The notes beneath the pieces were generated by a model. It searched no databases, was not told the DNA's origin, and saw only the letters and a program-made list of their open reading frames with translations. 64,000 bases of DNA, from positions 1 to 64,000 of the forward strand of contig CAMDWG010000016.1 in assembly GCA_945878375.1 (NCBI GenBank). The letters run 5' to 3'. This DNA comes from Roseomonas mucosa (lineage in GTDB: Bacteria > Pseudomonadota > Alphaproteobacteria > Acetobacterales > Acetobacteraceae). This document shows positions 17,293 to 27,462 of this stretch, one piece after another. The position numbers and the translations under genes were made by a program. How positions within the stretch are numbered: the first letter of the stretch is position 1; each line of letters begins with the position of its first letter.

Positions 17293-18968
17293 CCGGCCTC
17301 GACCCGGTGACCCTCGCCGTCCTGAAGGGCCGGCTGGAGCAGATCGCGGATGAGATGGACGCGACGCTGTATCGCAGCGCGTTCAACCCCATCATCGCGG
17401 AAGCGCGCGACGCCTGCCACGGCCTCTATCACGCCGAGACGGGTGCCACGCTGGTCCAGGGCACGAAGGGCCTGCCGATCTTCGTCGGCGCCATGTCCTT
17501 CGCCGTGCAGGCGGTGATCCGCCGCGTCGCGAATGGCGCGGGGCTGGAGCCGGGCGACACCTTCCTGTTCAACGACCCCTATGAGGGCGGCACGCATCTG
17601 AACGATTTCCGCCTGGTCCGGCCGGTGTTCCGCCAGGGGAAGCTGTTCTGCTGGCTGGCGAGCGTGGGGCATTGGCTCGATATCGGTGGCAATGTGCCGG
17701 GCAACTACAATCCGCGCGCGACGGAAAGCCATCAGGAAGGCGTCCGCATCCCACCGGTGAAGCTGATCCGCGCCGGCGTTATGCAGCAGGATATCCTCGA
17801 CATCCTCGCCGCCAATTCGCGCGTGCCGCAATCCAACTGGGGCGACCTGAACGGGCAGCTCAACGCGCTCGACCTCGGGGAACGCCGCCTGGGCCAGCTG
17901 CTGGACGAGCATGGGGAAGCGAAGCTGGACGCGGCCTTCGGCGCGCTCGCGGATCGCGCCGCCGCGCTGATGGAGGCCGAGATCCGTGGCCTGCCGGAAG
18001 GCCGCATCGTCTTCGAGGATTATCTCGACAATGACGGCGTTACCGACGAACGCCTGACCATCGCGCTGGATATGGAAATCCGCGACGGGCGGATGCTGCT
18101 GGATTTCTCGCGCAGCTCGCCGGCCTGCCTCGGGCCGATCAACATCAGCTACGCCACGACGGTTGCGGCCTGTTATGTCGCGCTGAAGCACGCCTTCCCG
18201 GATGTGCCGGCCAATGCCGGCGTGCTGCGGCCGATCGAATTCGTGATCCCCGACATCTCGCTGCTCGGCGTCGGGCCGCCGCGGCCGGTGGCGGGCTATA
18301 CCGAGACGATCCTGCGGCTGATCGGCGTCGTCTTCGGCGCGCTGGGCAAGGTGGTGCCGGACCGCGCGACGGCCGCGCCCTTTGGCACGATCAACGCGCT
18401 GTCGCTCAGCGGCCAGCGCAAGAACGGCACGCGCTGGGTGATGTTCTCCTTCTTCGGCGGCGGGCTGGGCGGCAATCCGGAAAGCGACGGGCTGCACCAC
18501 GCGAACAACCCGATCTCCACCGCCACCATCCCGCCGGCCGAAATTCTGGAAGCGGCCTATCCGGTGATGTTCACGCAATGGGCGCTGCGGCCTGATTCGG
18601 GCGGCGCGGGCCTGCATCGCGGCGGCGTCGGCGCGGTCTATGAGATCGAGGCGCTGTCCCCCGGCGTCACGGAAGTCGCGCTGTTGGGCGAACGTGGTCG
18701 CTACGCGCCCTTCGGTGTCTCCGGCGGGCATGAAGGCGCGCTGAACCGCTTCGCCTGGCAGACGAAGGATGGGTGGGCAAGCCCGCCGATGGCGAGCAAG
18801 GTGGTCGGCGTGAAGATCGTAGCCGGCCAGCGCCTGCGGCTTGAATCGCCGGGTGGCGGCGGCTGGGGCGACCCGATGCAGCGGCCGCGCGACGCGGTGG
18901 CGCGCGACATCCGCCTCGGCTTCGTGAGCGCCGAGGGCGCGGCGCGCGACTACGGATACAAGGCATGA
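17289..18968 (+). CDS. Hydantoinase B/oxoprolinase-family protein (HyuB-like)
   Basis: DPVTLAVLKGRLEQIADEMDATLYRSAFNPIIAEARDACHGLY; GDTFLFNDPYEGGTHLNDF. Confidence 0.93.
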   Translation: MTGLDPVTLAVLKGRLEQIADEMDATLYRSAFNPIIAEARDACHGLYHAETGATLVQGTKGLPIFVGAMSFAVQAVIRRVANGAGLEPGDTFLFNDPYEGGTHLNDFRLVRPVFRQGKLFCWLASVGHWLDIGGNVPGNYNPRATESHQEGVRIPPVKLIRAGVMQQDILDILAANSRVPQSNWGDLNGQLNALDLGERRLGQLLDEHGEAKLDAAFGALADRAAALMEAEIRGLPEGRIVFEDYLDNDGVTDERLTIALDMEIRDGRMLLDFSRSSPACLGPINISYATTVAACYVALKHAFPDVPANAGVLRPIEFVIPDISLLGVGPPRPVAGYTETILRLIGVVFGALGKVVPDRATAAPFGTINALSLSGQRKNGTRWVMFSFFGGGLGGNPESDGLHHANNPISTATIPPAEILEAAYPVMFTQWALRPDSGGAGLHRGGVGAVYEIEALSPGVTEVALLGERGRYAPFGVSGGHEGALNRFAWQTKDGWASPPMASKVVGVKIVAGQRLRLESPGGGGWGDPMQRPRDAVARDIRLGFVSAEGAARDYGYKA

Positions 18969-21031
18969 CCAGCAAGCCACCCATGGGACAGATCGTCGGC
19001 GTCGATGTCGGCGGCACCTTCACCGATCTGTTCCTGTTCGACCCGGCGCAGGCCACGTTCCGCACCGCGAAGGTCCCCTCCAACCGGGGTGACGAGGCGG
19101 TGGGGTTCATGGCGGGGCTCCGCGCGCTTGGCGGCCCGGCTGGGTTCGAGGCCATCGTGCATGGCACGACCGTCGGCACCAATGCGCTGCTGGAACGCAA
19201 GGGCGCGAAGCTCGGCGTGATCACCACCCAGGGTTTCCGGGACGTGCTGGAGATGCGCCGGCGCGACCGGCGCAACACCTGGGGCCTCTGGGGCGAATTC
19301 CTGCCGATCGCGGAACGTGACATGCGCGCAGAGGTGCCGGAACGCACCCTGGCGAACGGCACCATCCACGCGCCGATCGATGTGGCGGCGGTCGAGGCCG
19401 CGGCGCGTGACCTGCTGGCGCGCGGTGCGGAAGCTTGCGCCATCGTCTTCATCAACGCCTATGCCAACCCGGCCAATGAACGCGCGGCGGCGGCGGCGGT
19501 GCGCGCGATCTGGCCGAATGCGCATGTCAGCGTCTCGTCCGAGATCTTGCCGGAAATCCGAGAATTCGAACGCGCCTCGACCACCGCGCTCAACGCCTAT
19601 CTCCAGCCGGGGGTGGCGAACTACCTGGGCAAGCTGGAAGGCGCGCTGGGGGAAGCGGGCTTCGGCGGGCGCTTCCACATCGTGCAGTCGAATGGCGGCA
19701 TCATGTCCACCGCCACCGCGCGCGCCATCCCCGTTCGCACGGCGCTGTCGGGCCCGGCGGCGGGCGTGATCGCGGCGGCGGCCATCGCGCGCGCGGCGGG
19801 GTTCGAGAATGCGATCACCTGCGACCTCGGCGGCACCAGCTTCGATGTCTCGCTGGTCACCGATGGGCGGATGGCGCTGGCGGCGCAGGCGACGATCGAT
19901 TTCGGCGTCGTCATCCGGTCCCCGATGATCGAGATCACGACCATCGGCGCCGGCGGCGGGTCCATCGCGCATGTGGATCGCGGCGGGCTGCTGCAGGTGG
20001 GCCCGGAAAGCGCGGGCAGCCGGCCGGGGCCGGTCTGCTACGGGCAGGGCAATACGCGCCCGACGCTGACGGATGCGAATGTCGTGCTTGGCCGCATCAA
20101 TGCCGAACGCCCCATCGGCGGCGCGCTGTCGCGGCTGGATGTGGATGGCGCGAAGGCGGCCATCGCGGCCCATGTCGGCGACCCGCTCGGCCTCGGCGCG
20201 ATGGAGGCGGCGGAAGCCATCGTGCGCGTCGCCAATGCGAAGATGGCCGGCGCGATCCGGCTTGTGTCCATCGAGCGCGGGCATGATCCGCAGAAATTCG
20301 TGGCCCTTCCCTTCGGCGGCGGCGGCGCGCTGCATGTCGGCGCGCTGATCAAGGATGTGGGGCTGAAGGCTGCGCTGGTGCCGCGCTTCCCCGGTGTCAC
20401 CAGCGCCATCGGCTGCGTGATCGCCGATGTGCGGCACGATCAGGTCCGCACGCTGAACCTCTCGCTCGACGGCATCGACGCCGCCGCGCTGGATGCGCGG
20501 ATGGTGGAGGAAGCCACCGCCGCGCGCGGGGTGGTGGAGGCCGCGGGCCTTCCCGTCTCCCGCATCGAGATCCGCTTCGAGCTGGACATGCATTACGCCG
20601 GCCAGACGCACACCGTCGGCGTGCCGCTGCCGCTGCATGTGATCGGCGGCACGACCGGCGTTTCGGAGGCGATCATCCGCAGCGCCTTCGAGGGCGCCTA
20701 CCAGCAGGCCTTCTCTCGCCTTCTGCCAGGCCTGCCGATCCGCATCGTCACGCTGCGGACCGCCGCCATCGGCGTGCGGCCCGATTTCGACCTGGCGGCG
20801 CTCGCGCCGCCCAAGGACGCGACGCTGGAAGGCGCTGCGCGCGGTGCGCGGCAGGTCTGGTTCGACGGCGCCTGGCACGCGGCCACGATCTGGTCGCGGC
20901 TTGATTTGCCGGAAGGCGCCATCGTCCACGGGCCCGCGATCCTGGAACAGCCGGATGCGACGGTGGTGGTGGACCCGGACCTGACGGCGCGCGTCGACCG
21001 CTTCGGCAATTTGATCATCGAGCGCGAGTGA
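18965..21031 (+). CDS. Hydantoinase/oxoprolinase-family protein, A subunit (HyuA-like)
   Basis: VGVDVGGTFTDLFLFD, HGTTVGTNALLERKGAKLGVITTQGFRDVLEMRRRDR. Confidence 0.94.
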   Translation: MTSKPPMGQIVGVDVGGTFTDLFLFDPAQATFRTAKVPSNRGDEAVGFMAGLRALGGPAGFEAIVHGTTVGTNALLERKGAKLGVITTQGFRDVLEMRRRDRRNTWGLWGEFLPIAERDMRAEVPERTLANGTIHAPIDVAAVEAAARDLLARGAEACAIVFINAYANPANERAAAAAVRAIWPNAHVSVSSEILPEIREFERASTTALNAYLQPGVANYLGKLEGALGEAGFGGRFHIVQSNGGIMSTATARAIPVRTALSGPAAGVIAAAAIARAAGFENAITCDLGGTSFDVSLVTDGRMALAAQATIDFGVVIRSPMIEITTIGAGGGSIAHVDRGGLLQVGPESAGSRPGPVCYGQGNTRPTLTDANVVLGRINAERPIGGALSRLDVDGAKAAIAAHVGDPLGLGAMEAAEAIVRVANAKMAGAIRLVSIERGHDPQKFVALPFGGGGALHVGALIKDVGLKAALVPRFPGVTSAIGCVIADVRHDQVRTLNLSLDGIDAAALDARMVEEATAARGVVEAAGLPVSRIEIRFELDMHYAGQTHTVGVPLPLHVIGGTTGVSEAIIRSAFEGAYQQAFSRLLPGLPIRIVTLRTAAIGVRPDFDLAALAPPKDATLEGAARGARQVWFDGAWHAATIWSRLDLPEGAIVHGPAILEQPDATVVVDPDLTARVDRFGNLIIERE

Positions 21032-21036
21032 CGCCC

Positions 21037-21645
21037 ATGTCCGCCGACGCCATCCCGATCCAGCAGACCGCGCTGCTGCTGTGTGACCTGCAGAATGACT
21101 TCATCCATCCTGATGGGGCCTATGGGAAGGCGGGGCAGGGGGCGCCTGCCATCGCGGCCATCCCCGCGCGCGTCGCGCCGCTGGCGCAGGCGATCCGCGC
21201 CAAGGGCGGTTGGATCGCCTCCACCCATTTCACGCTGTTCACGGGCCGGAATGGCGAGCCCTTCATCGACCCGCATCTGAAGACAATGCGCCCCTTCCTG
21301 AAGAAGGGCGACTTCGTGATGGGCAGCTGGGGCCACCAGGTCGTCGATGAACTCGCGCCGTCCGACCTGCCGGTGGAGAAGGTGGGGTATGACGCCTTCT
21401 ACGCCACGCGGCTGGAATGGATCCTGCGGAAGGTCGGCATCCGCCGGCTGATCGTCAGCGGCATCGTCACGAATGGGGGCGTGTCCTCCACCGTTCGCGG
21501 CGCGCATGTGCGGGAATTCCAGGTGACGGTGCTGGAGGATGGCTGCGCCGCCTTCACGCAGGAATTGCACGACACCGCCATCGCCGCGCTGCGCCCGGTG
21601 GCGGAGATCAGCACCGTCGCGAAGGAATTGGCGAAGCTCGCATGA
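21037..21645 (+). CDS. Isochorismatase-family cysteine hydrolase
   Basis: ALLLCDLQNDFIHPDGAYGKAG; IVSGIVTNGGVSSTVRGAHVREFQVTVLEDGCAA. Confidence 0.88.
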   Translation: MSADAIPIQQTALLLCDLQNDFIHPDGAYGKAGQGAPAIAAIPARVAPLAQAIRAKGGWIASTHFTLFTGRNGEPFIDPHLKTMRPFLKKGDFVMGSWGHQVVDELAPSDLPVEKVGYDAFYATRLEWILRKVGIRRLIVSGIVTNGGVSSTVRGAHVREFQVTVLEDGCAAFTQELHDTAIAALRPVAEISTVAKELAKLA

Positions 21646-23054
21646 CCGCGCGCATCATCACCGAGGCCGATCCCACCTTCGAGACGGAGCTTCCCGTCGC
21701 GATCATCGGCGCCGGCGCGGCGGGGCTGGTGGCCGCGCTGGCCTGCCACGCCGCGGGGGTGGAGCCGCTGGTGATCGAACGCGATCCGGTGCCGCGCGGC
21801 TCCACCAGCCTCTCGGCCGGGCTGATCCCGGCCGCGGGCACGCGCTTCCAGCGCGAACGCGACATCCTGGACGATGCGGAGACCTTCGCCGCCGACATCC
21901 AGAAGAAGGCGCATGGGCAGGCCGACCCCGCGCTGGTCGCCCTGGTCGCGCGGGCCGCCGCGCCGACCATCGACTGGCTGGCGGAGGCGCATGGCCTCGA
22001 CTTCAGCGTGGTGCATGATTTCGACTATCCCGGCCACAGCAACCGCCGCATGCACGGCCTGCCGAGCCGGAGCGGGGCGGAACTGGTGGACCGGCTGCGC
22101 GACGCCGCCGAACGGGCCGGCATCCCGCTGCTGACGGAGGCGCGCGTGACGACGCTGATCCGCGACACGCAGGGGCGCTTAAGCGGGCTGGTCGCGGAAC
22201 GCCCCGATGGCAGCGCGGAGCGCATCGGCGCGCGCGCCATCGTGCTGGCTTGCAGCGGCTATGCCGGCAACAAGGCGCTGGTGCGGAAATACATCCCCGA
22301 GCTCGCGGATGCGCTCTATTTCGGCCATCCGGGCAATGAGGGTGAGGCGGTGCTCTGGGCCGAGCAACTCGGCGCGGCGCTGCGGGACATGACAGGCCAT
22401 CAGGGCCACGGATCGGTGGCGCATCCGCAGGGCATCCTCGTGTCCTGGGCGGTGATCATGGAAGGCGGCTTCCAGGTGAACCGCGATGGCGCGCGGTTCT
22501 GGAACGAGAGCAGCGGCTATTCCGAAGCCGGCGTCGCCGTGCTGTCGCAGCCGGATGGCGTGGCGTGGGACATCTTCGACGCCCGCATCGCCGGCATCGC
22601 CCGCCAGTTCGAGGATTTCCGCCAGGCCGAGGCGCAGGGCGCCGTTCTGCGCGCGGACACGATCGAGGAACTGGCCGCGAAGGCGAAGCTGCCGCCGGCG
22701 CAACTCGCCGCGAGCTTCGCCGCCGTCGAGGCCGAAAAGGGCAAGGGCGCGACGGATGCCTTCGGACGCGACTGGTCGCGCGGCGCCCCGCTGGCGGCGC
22801 CCTTCTGCGCCGTGCGGGTCACGGGCGCGCTGTTTCATAGCCAGGGCGGGTTGGCGGTGGATGACGCCGCGCGGGTCAGGCTTGCGGATGGCGGGATCGT
22901 GCCGAACCTGTTCGCGGCAGGCGGCGCGGCTTGCGGCGTCAGCGGGCCGGAGGCATCCGGTTATCTGTCGGGCAATGGGTTGCTGAGCGCGGTGGCGCTG
23001 GGACGTATCGCTGGAATCGGCGCGGCGCGTATCGCGCAAGGGGAGCAGGTCTGA
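21642..23054 (+). CDS. FAD-binding flavoprotein (fumarate reductase/succinate dehydrogenase flavoprotein-like)
   Basis: VAIIGAGAAGLVAALACHAAGVEPLVIER; LFAAGGAACGVSGPEASGYLSGNGLLSAVALGRIAG. Confidence 0.88.
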   Translation: MTARIITEADPTFETELPVAIIGAGAAGLVAALACHAAGVEPLVIERDPVPRGSTSLSAGLIPAAGTRFQRERDILDDAETFAADIQKKAHGQADPALVALVARAAAPTIDWLAEAHGLDFSVVHDFDYPGHSNRRMHGLPSRSGAELVDRLRDAAERAGIPLLTEARVTTLIRDTQGRLSGLVAERPDGSAERIGARAIVLACSGYAGNKALVRKYIPELADALYFGHPGNEGEAVLWAEQLGAALRDMTGHQGHGSVAHPQGILVSWAVIMEGGFQVNRDGARFWNESSGYSEAGVAVLSQPDGVAWDIFDARIAGIARQFEDFRQAEAQGAVLRADTIEELAAKAKLPPAQLAASFAAVEAEKGKGATDAFGRDWSRGAPLAAPFCAVRVTGALFHSQGGLAVDDAARVRLADGGIVPNLFAAGGAACGVSGPEASGYLSGNGLLSAVALGRIAGIGAARIAQGEQV

Positions 23055-25381
23055 TGGGTCACGTGGCGGAGCAGTTTGGCATCGGCCAACCCGTGCGGCG
23101 GAAGGAAGACGTGCGCTTCCTGACCGGGCACGGCCACTACACGGATGATGTGAACCTGGCCGGCCAGGCGCATATGGCGATCCTGCGGTCTCCGCACGCC
23201 AATGCGCGGATCGTGTCGATGGATCTCACCGCCGCGCGCGCCGCGCCCGGCGTGCTGCTGGTGCTGACCGGCGCGGATGCGGAAGCCGATGGGCTCGGCC
23301 ATTGCCCGCTGATGGCGGAAATCCCGCCCCTGGCAGGCACGCCCCCGGTCTTCTGCCCGCCGAAGCCGATCCTGGCGGTGGGCGCCGTGCGCTTCGTGGG
23401 CGATGCCGTCGTCGCGATCGTCGCCGAGACCCGCGCCCAGGCGCAGGACGCGGCGGAACTGGTCGAGATCGACTACGACATGCTGCCCGCCATCACCGAC
23501 ACGGCCCGCGCGCTGGACGCCGATGCGCCGGTGATCTGGGAGGAGCGCGGATCGAACCTCTGCGTCCATTGGTCGAATGGCCGCAAGGCCGAGGCGGATG
23601 CGGCCTTCGCGGCGGCGGCGCACACCGTCTCCATCGAACTGGTGCAGAACCGCGTGGTCGGCAACCCGATGGAGCCGCGGGTTGCCATCGGCGCCTGGAA
23701 CGCGGAACGCGACCGGTATGAGCTGACCAGCCCGACCCAGGGCGCGGTGCGCGTGCGCGACGGGCTGGCGCAATTCGTCTTCAAGGTGCCGAAGGAACAG
23801 CTGCGCGTGCATTCGCCCGATGTCGGCGGCGGCTTCGGCTTGCGCGGCAAGATCTTTCCTGAATCCGCGATGGTGTTGTGGGCCGCGAAGAAGCTCGGCC
23901 GGCCGGTGAAGTGGCGTGCGGATCGCAGCGAGACCTTCGTCTCCGACCCCCATGGCCGCGACCATGTCACGACGGCGGAGATGGCCTTCGACGCGCAAGG
24001 CAAGGCGCTCGGCCTGCGGGTGCGGACCATCGCCTCCGTCGGCGCCTATCTGATGGATTTCGGCCCGCGCATCCCGACCGTGGCCGGCGCGCGCATCGCC
24101 GGCACGGTCTATGACCTGCAGGCGGTGAACATGGAGGTGCGCTGCGCCTTTACCAACACCGTGCCCACCGACGCCTATCGCGGCGCCGGGCGGCCCGAGA
24201 TCGCCTACACCATCGAACGTCTGCTCGACCTCGGCGCGGCGAAGCTCGGTCTGGCGAAGGACGAGATCCGGCGGCGCAACTACATCCGACCCGACCAGAT
24301 CCCCTACACCAACTGCGTCGGCAATGTGCTCGACAGCGGCGATTTCGCGGGCACGCAGGCGATGGCGCTGAAGCTGGCGGATTGGGAAGGCTTCCCCGCC
24401 CGCCGGGCGGAAGCGAAGGCGCGCGGCAAGCTGCGCGGCATCGGCATCGGCTATTTCATCGAGGCCTCGGGCGGCCAGCCGCAGGAATGGGCGCGCGTCA
24501 CCATCACGCCGGAAGGCAAGGCGCGCCTTGTCGTCGGCACCTTCAGCCACGGCCAGGGGCATGAGACCGCCTTCGCGCAGATCATCCATGCCCGGCTCGG
24601 CATTCCCTTCGACGATGTGGAACTGATCCAGGGCGACACCGATGTGGTGGAGCAGGGCTTCGGCACCGGCGGGTCGCGGTCGTCGCAGATGGGTGGCGTC
24701 GCGACGTCTCGTGCCTCGGATGCCGTGCTGGTCAAGGCGAAGCGCATCGCGGCGCATCTGCTGGAAGCGGCAGAGGCGGATATCGAGCGTGACGGTACCC
24801 GCTTCCGCGTGGCGGGCACCGATCTCGGCATCGGCTGGGCCGAGGTCGCCGCCGCAGCCAACGATCCGGCACGCCTGCCTGCGGGCGAGGCGCCCGGCCT
24901 CGACGAACGCGTGCTCTACAAGCGCGAGTCCGAATGCAACTTCCCGAATGGCTGCCACGTGGCGGAGGTCGAGATCGACCCCGATACCGGCCTGCTGCAG
25001 GTGGTGAACTATGCCTGCGTCGATGATGTCGGCAACGTGATCAATCCGATGCTCGTGCACGGCCAGTCGCATGGCGGCATCGCGCAGGGGCTGGGGCAGG
25101 CGGTGCTGGAAGCCGTGCGCTATGACGACGACAGCGGCCAGTTCCTGACCGCGACCTTCATGGATTACGCGATGCCGCGCGCCGCCGACCTGCCGCCGAT
25201 GGAGGTCGATTTCAACATCGTGCCGACGCCGGTGAACGAGCTGGGCGTCAAGGGCGCGGGTGAGGGTGGGGCCTGCGGCGCGCCGCCGGCCATCGTGAGT
25301 GCGGCCTGCGATGCGCTCGGTGTGGCGCATATCGATATGCCGCTGACGCCGGAACGCGTCTGGCGCGCCCTGGCGCGCTGA
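23054..25381 (+). CDS. Xanthine dehydrogenase/CO dehydrogenase-family molybdopterin-binding subunit (CoxL-like)
   Basis: GQPVRRKEDVRFLTGHGHYTDDVN, VGGGFGLRGKIFPES, AYRGAGRPEIAYTIERL, GVKGAGEGGACGAPPAI. Confidence 0.93.
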   Translation: MGHVAEQFGIGQPVRRKEDVRFLTGHGHYTDDVNLAGQAHMAILRSPHANARIVSMDLTAARAAPGVLLVLTGADAEADGLGHCPLMAEIPPLAGTPPVFCPPKPILAVGAVRFVGDAVVAIVAETRAQAQDAAELVEIDYDMLPAITDTARALDADAPVIWEERGSNLCVHWSNGRKAEADAAFAAAAHTVSIELVQNRVVGNPMEPRVAIGAWNAERDRYELTSPTQGAVRVRDGLAQFVFKVPKEQLRVHSPDVGGGFGLRGKIFPESAMVLWAAKKLGRPVKWRADRSETFVSDPHGRDHVTTAEMAFDAQGKALGLRVRTIASVGAYLMDFGPRIPTVAGARIAGTVYDLQAVNMEVRCAFTNTVPTDAYRGAGRPEIAYTIERLLDLGAAKLGLAKDEIRRRNYIRPDQIPYTNCVGNVLDSGDFAGTQAMALKLADWEGFPARRAEAKARGKLRGIGIGYFIEASGGQPQEWARVTITPEGKARLVVGTFSHGQGHETAFAQIIHARLGIPFDDVELIQGDTDVVEQGFGTGGSRSSQMGGVATSRASDAVLVKAKRIAAHLLEAAEADIERDGTRFRVAGTDLGIGWAEVAAAANDPARLPAGEAPGLDERVLYKRESECNFPNGCHVAEVEIDPDTGLLQVVNYACVDDVGNVINPMLVHGQSHGGIAQGLGQAVLEAVRYDDDSGQFLTATFMDYAMPRAADLPPMEVDFNIVPTPVNELGVKGAGEGGACGAPPAIVSAACDALGVAHIDMPLTPERVWRALAR

Positions 25382-25391
25382 AGCTGATGGG

Positions 25392-25414
25392 CCGGGGGGG
25401 CGAGCGCCCCCCGG
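25392..25414 (+). terminator. GC-rich hairpin at convergent gene junction
   Basis: CCGGGGGGGCG-AG-CGCCCCCCGG followed by TTCTT. Confidence 0.5.
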
Positions 25415-25427
25415 TTCTTGCCGTCCC

Positions 25428-26009
25428 TCAGATCGCCGGCAGGATCGGCGAGGAGGTGACGTGGAACACGCCATCGCTGCCCAGCACATCGCCGCGCGTG
25501 ATGGCGATGACGGGGCGGCCCGGCTGCGGCGGGACGCCGGCGCGGACGATGGTCGCGGTGCGCGGGCCGGTCTGCGTCACCTGCAGCCGCGCGCGGTCCC
25601 AGGTCTGCACGCGGCCATGGCGCGGCTGGATGTCGGCGAGCCGCAGCAGCCCGAAGGCGGCGTTGGCGTTCACCAGCGTCGCCGCGCGCTGGCGCTGTTC
25701 CGGCGTCGGGTTGGACGGCGCATTGTCCAGCAGGGCCAGCATGTCGGCCGGCAGGGAATTCAGCGCCTCATTGGTCGGCACGAACAGCGTCACAGCGCCG
25801 TTCTGCGCGCCGATCCGCCCGGCCTGGCCGCTGAGCAGGATGGCGCTCAGGAAGCGGCGATGCTCCGGCTTGTCACGGAGCATGGTGAGCAGATCGAAGG
25901 TGCCGTCCTCGGCGATCACGCGCGGGCGCGGCCCCTCGCAGGCGGCGAGAAGCCCCAGGCCGGCAGCGCCCAGGACAAGACGGCGCGAAAGCGGGCGGAG
26001 AAGGGTCAC
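25428..26009 (-). CDS. Fasciclin (FAS1)-domain lipoprotein
   Basis: LGAAGLGLLAACEG lipobox; VTLFVPTNEALNSLPADMLALLDN; ITRGDVLGSDGVFHVTSSPILP. Confidence 0.82.
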   Translation of the reverse strand: MTLLRPLSRRLVLGAAGLGLLAACEGPRPRVIAEDGTFDLLTMLRDKPEHRRFLSAILLSGQAGRIGAQNGAVTLFVPTNEALNSLPADMLALLDNAPSNPTPEQRQRAATLVNANAAFGLLRLADIQPRHGRVQTWDRARLQVTQTGPRTATIVRAGVPPQPGRPVIAITRGDVLGSDGVFHVTSSPILPAI

Positions 26010-26179
26010 GTGCAGGTCCTTCCGGTGATGCACCCAGGCCGGGACGAGTCGGCCCGCCCGGCAATCGGGGCTGGGTGGTAGCCGCACCGGGGGGCCTCGT
26101 CCAGCACGGCGTGCGGGATTTGACGCTGGCCCGCGTGGGGGTGATGCTCCGGCGCCCTCCAAGGAAGAGACAGCGTCGC

Positions 26180-26887
26180 ATGGCCGAGCATCCGTTCACC
26201 CTCGACGACCTCGAGGCGCTTCGGCAGTGGGACACGCCGACCATCTGCAACGCGCTCGAGGTGGTGGTCCCCCAGCGGCGGGGGCATGGCTTCACGGTGC
26301 GGCCGCTGGTCGCGGCCGATCCCAAGCTGCCGCCGATCTGCGGCCTGGCGCGCACCGGAACGATCCGCGCCGGCACCCCCGCCGCGCGCACGGCCGATGC
26401 CTCCCGCGCCATGCGAATCGCCTGGTACGAATATGTCGCGAAGGCGACCCTGCCCACCATCGTGGTCATCCAGGACCTGGACGACACCCCGGGGCTTGGC
26501 GCCTTCTGGGGCGAGGTGCAGTCGAATGTCCACAAGGCGCTGGGCTGCCAGGGCGGCGTGACCAATGGCTCGATCCGCGACATCGACATGCTGGCGAGCG
26601 GCTTCCAGCTTCTCGCCGGCGCGATCAACCCGAGCCACGCCTATGTCCACACCGTTGCCTTCGGGCAGGAGGTCACGGTGCATGGGATGCATGTGGCGCA
26701 TGAGGATGTGGTGCATGCCGACCGCCACGGCGCGGTGGTGATCCCGCATGATGCCGTGCGGAAGATCCCCGCCGCGATCGACCTTCTGGTGCGGAAGGAA
26801 AAGGTGATCCTGGATATGTGCCGCGCGCCCGATTTCACCGTGGCGAAGCTGCGCGAGGCGCTGCAGAAGGCGGACGAGATCCACTGA
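26180..26887 (+). CDS. RraA-family protein (4-hydroxy-4-methyl-2-oxoglutarate aldolase-like)
   Basis: LRQWDTPTICNALEVV, FWGEVQSNVHKALGCQGGVTNGSIRDIDML. Confidence 0.88.
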   Translation: MAEHPFTLDDLEALRQWDTPTICNALEVVVPQRRGHGFTVRPLVAADPKLPPICGLARTGTIRAGTPAARTADASRAMRIAWYEYVAKATLPTIVVIQDLDDTPGLGAFWGEVQSNVHKALGCQGGVTNGSIRDIDMLASGFQLLAGAINPSHAYVHTVAFGQEVTVHGMHVAHEDVVHADRHGAVVIPHDAVRKIPAAIDLLVRKEKVILDMCRAPDFTVAKLREALQKADEIH

Positions 26888-26978
26888 AGATGTTCGCCTA
26901 CGGCGAGACGCATCGCCGCACTGGCGGCGGCGGCCATCCGGCCGCTCGCCCGCCTGCGGCGAGCGCAGGGGTTTCGCC

Positions 26979-27440
26979 ATGACCGGGCAGCGCACTCCGC
27001 TCTGTCATGTGAAGCCGGAGTGGGTGGACCACTACGGCCACATGAACCTCGCCTACTATCTGGTCGCCTTCGACATGGCGACAGATGCGCTGTGGCCCGG
27101 GCTGAATCTCGGCGAGGGGTTCCGGGCGCGGGGCCTCGGCACCTTCGCGGTCGAATCCTGGCAGGGCTATGTCCGGGAAGTGCTGCTGGATGCGCCGCTG
27201 GCGGCCGAGAGCGCGGTGCTGGCCTTCGACGCCAAGCGCCTGCTGGTCGGCCACCGGCTGTACCATGCCGCCGAAGGCTGGCTTTCGGCGGAGAATGAGG
27301 TGCTGTTCCTCTGCGTCGATCTCGTGACGCGCCGCGTCGCGGCGTGGCCTGGGGATGTGCTGGCGCAATTCGCCGCCGCGCAATCCCATGATGCGCCGAA
27401 GCGCCTCGCGCTGAAGCGGGCGCCGTCCGGCGTTCCCTGA
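26979..27440 (+). CDS. Hot-dog fold thioesterase
   Basis: VKPEWVDHYGHMNLAYYLVAFDMATDALW typical 4HBT-like motif. Confidence 0.82.
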   Translation: MTGQRTPLCHVKPEWVDHYGHMNLAYYLVAFDMATDALWPGLNLGEGFRARGLGTFAVESWQGYVREVLLDAPLAAESAVLAFDAKRLLVGHRLYHAAEGWLSAENEVLFLCVDLVTRRVAAWPGDVLAQFAAAQSHDAPKRLALKRAPSGVP

Positions 27441-27462
27441 CCGACGGCGGCGTATCGGCCGT

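Noticed and set aside
22961-25489. 842-aa antisense ORF opposite the CoxL gene
   Set aside because: Arg/His-rich translation with no family motifs; long antisense ORFs are common in high-GC DNA and the sense frame has clear CoxL motifs.
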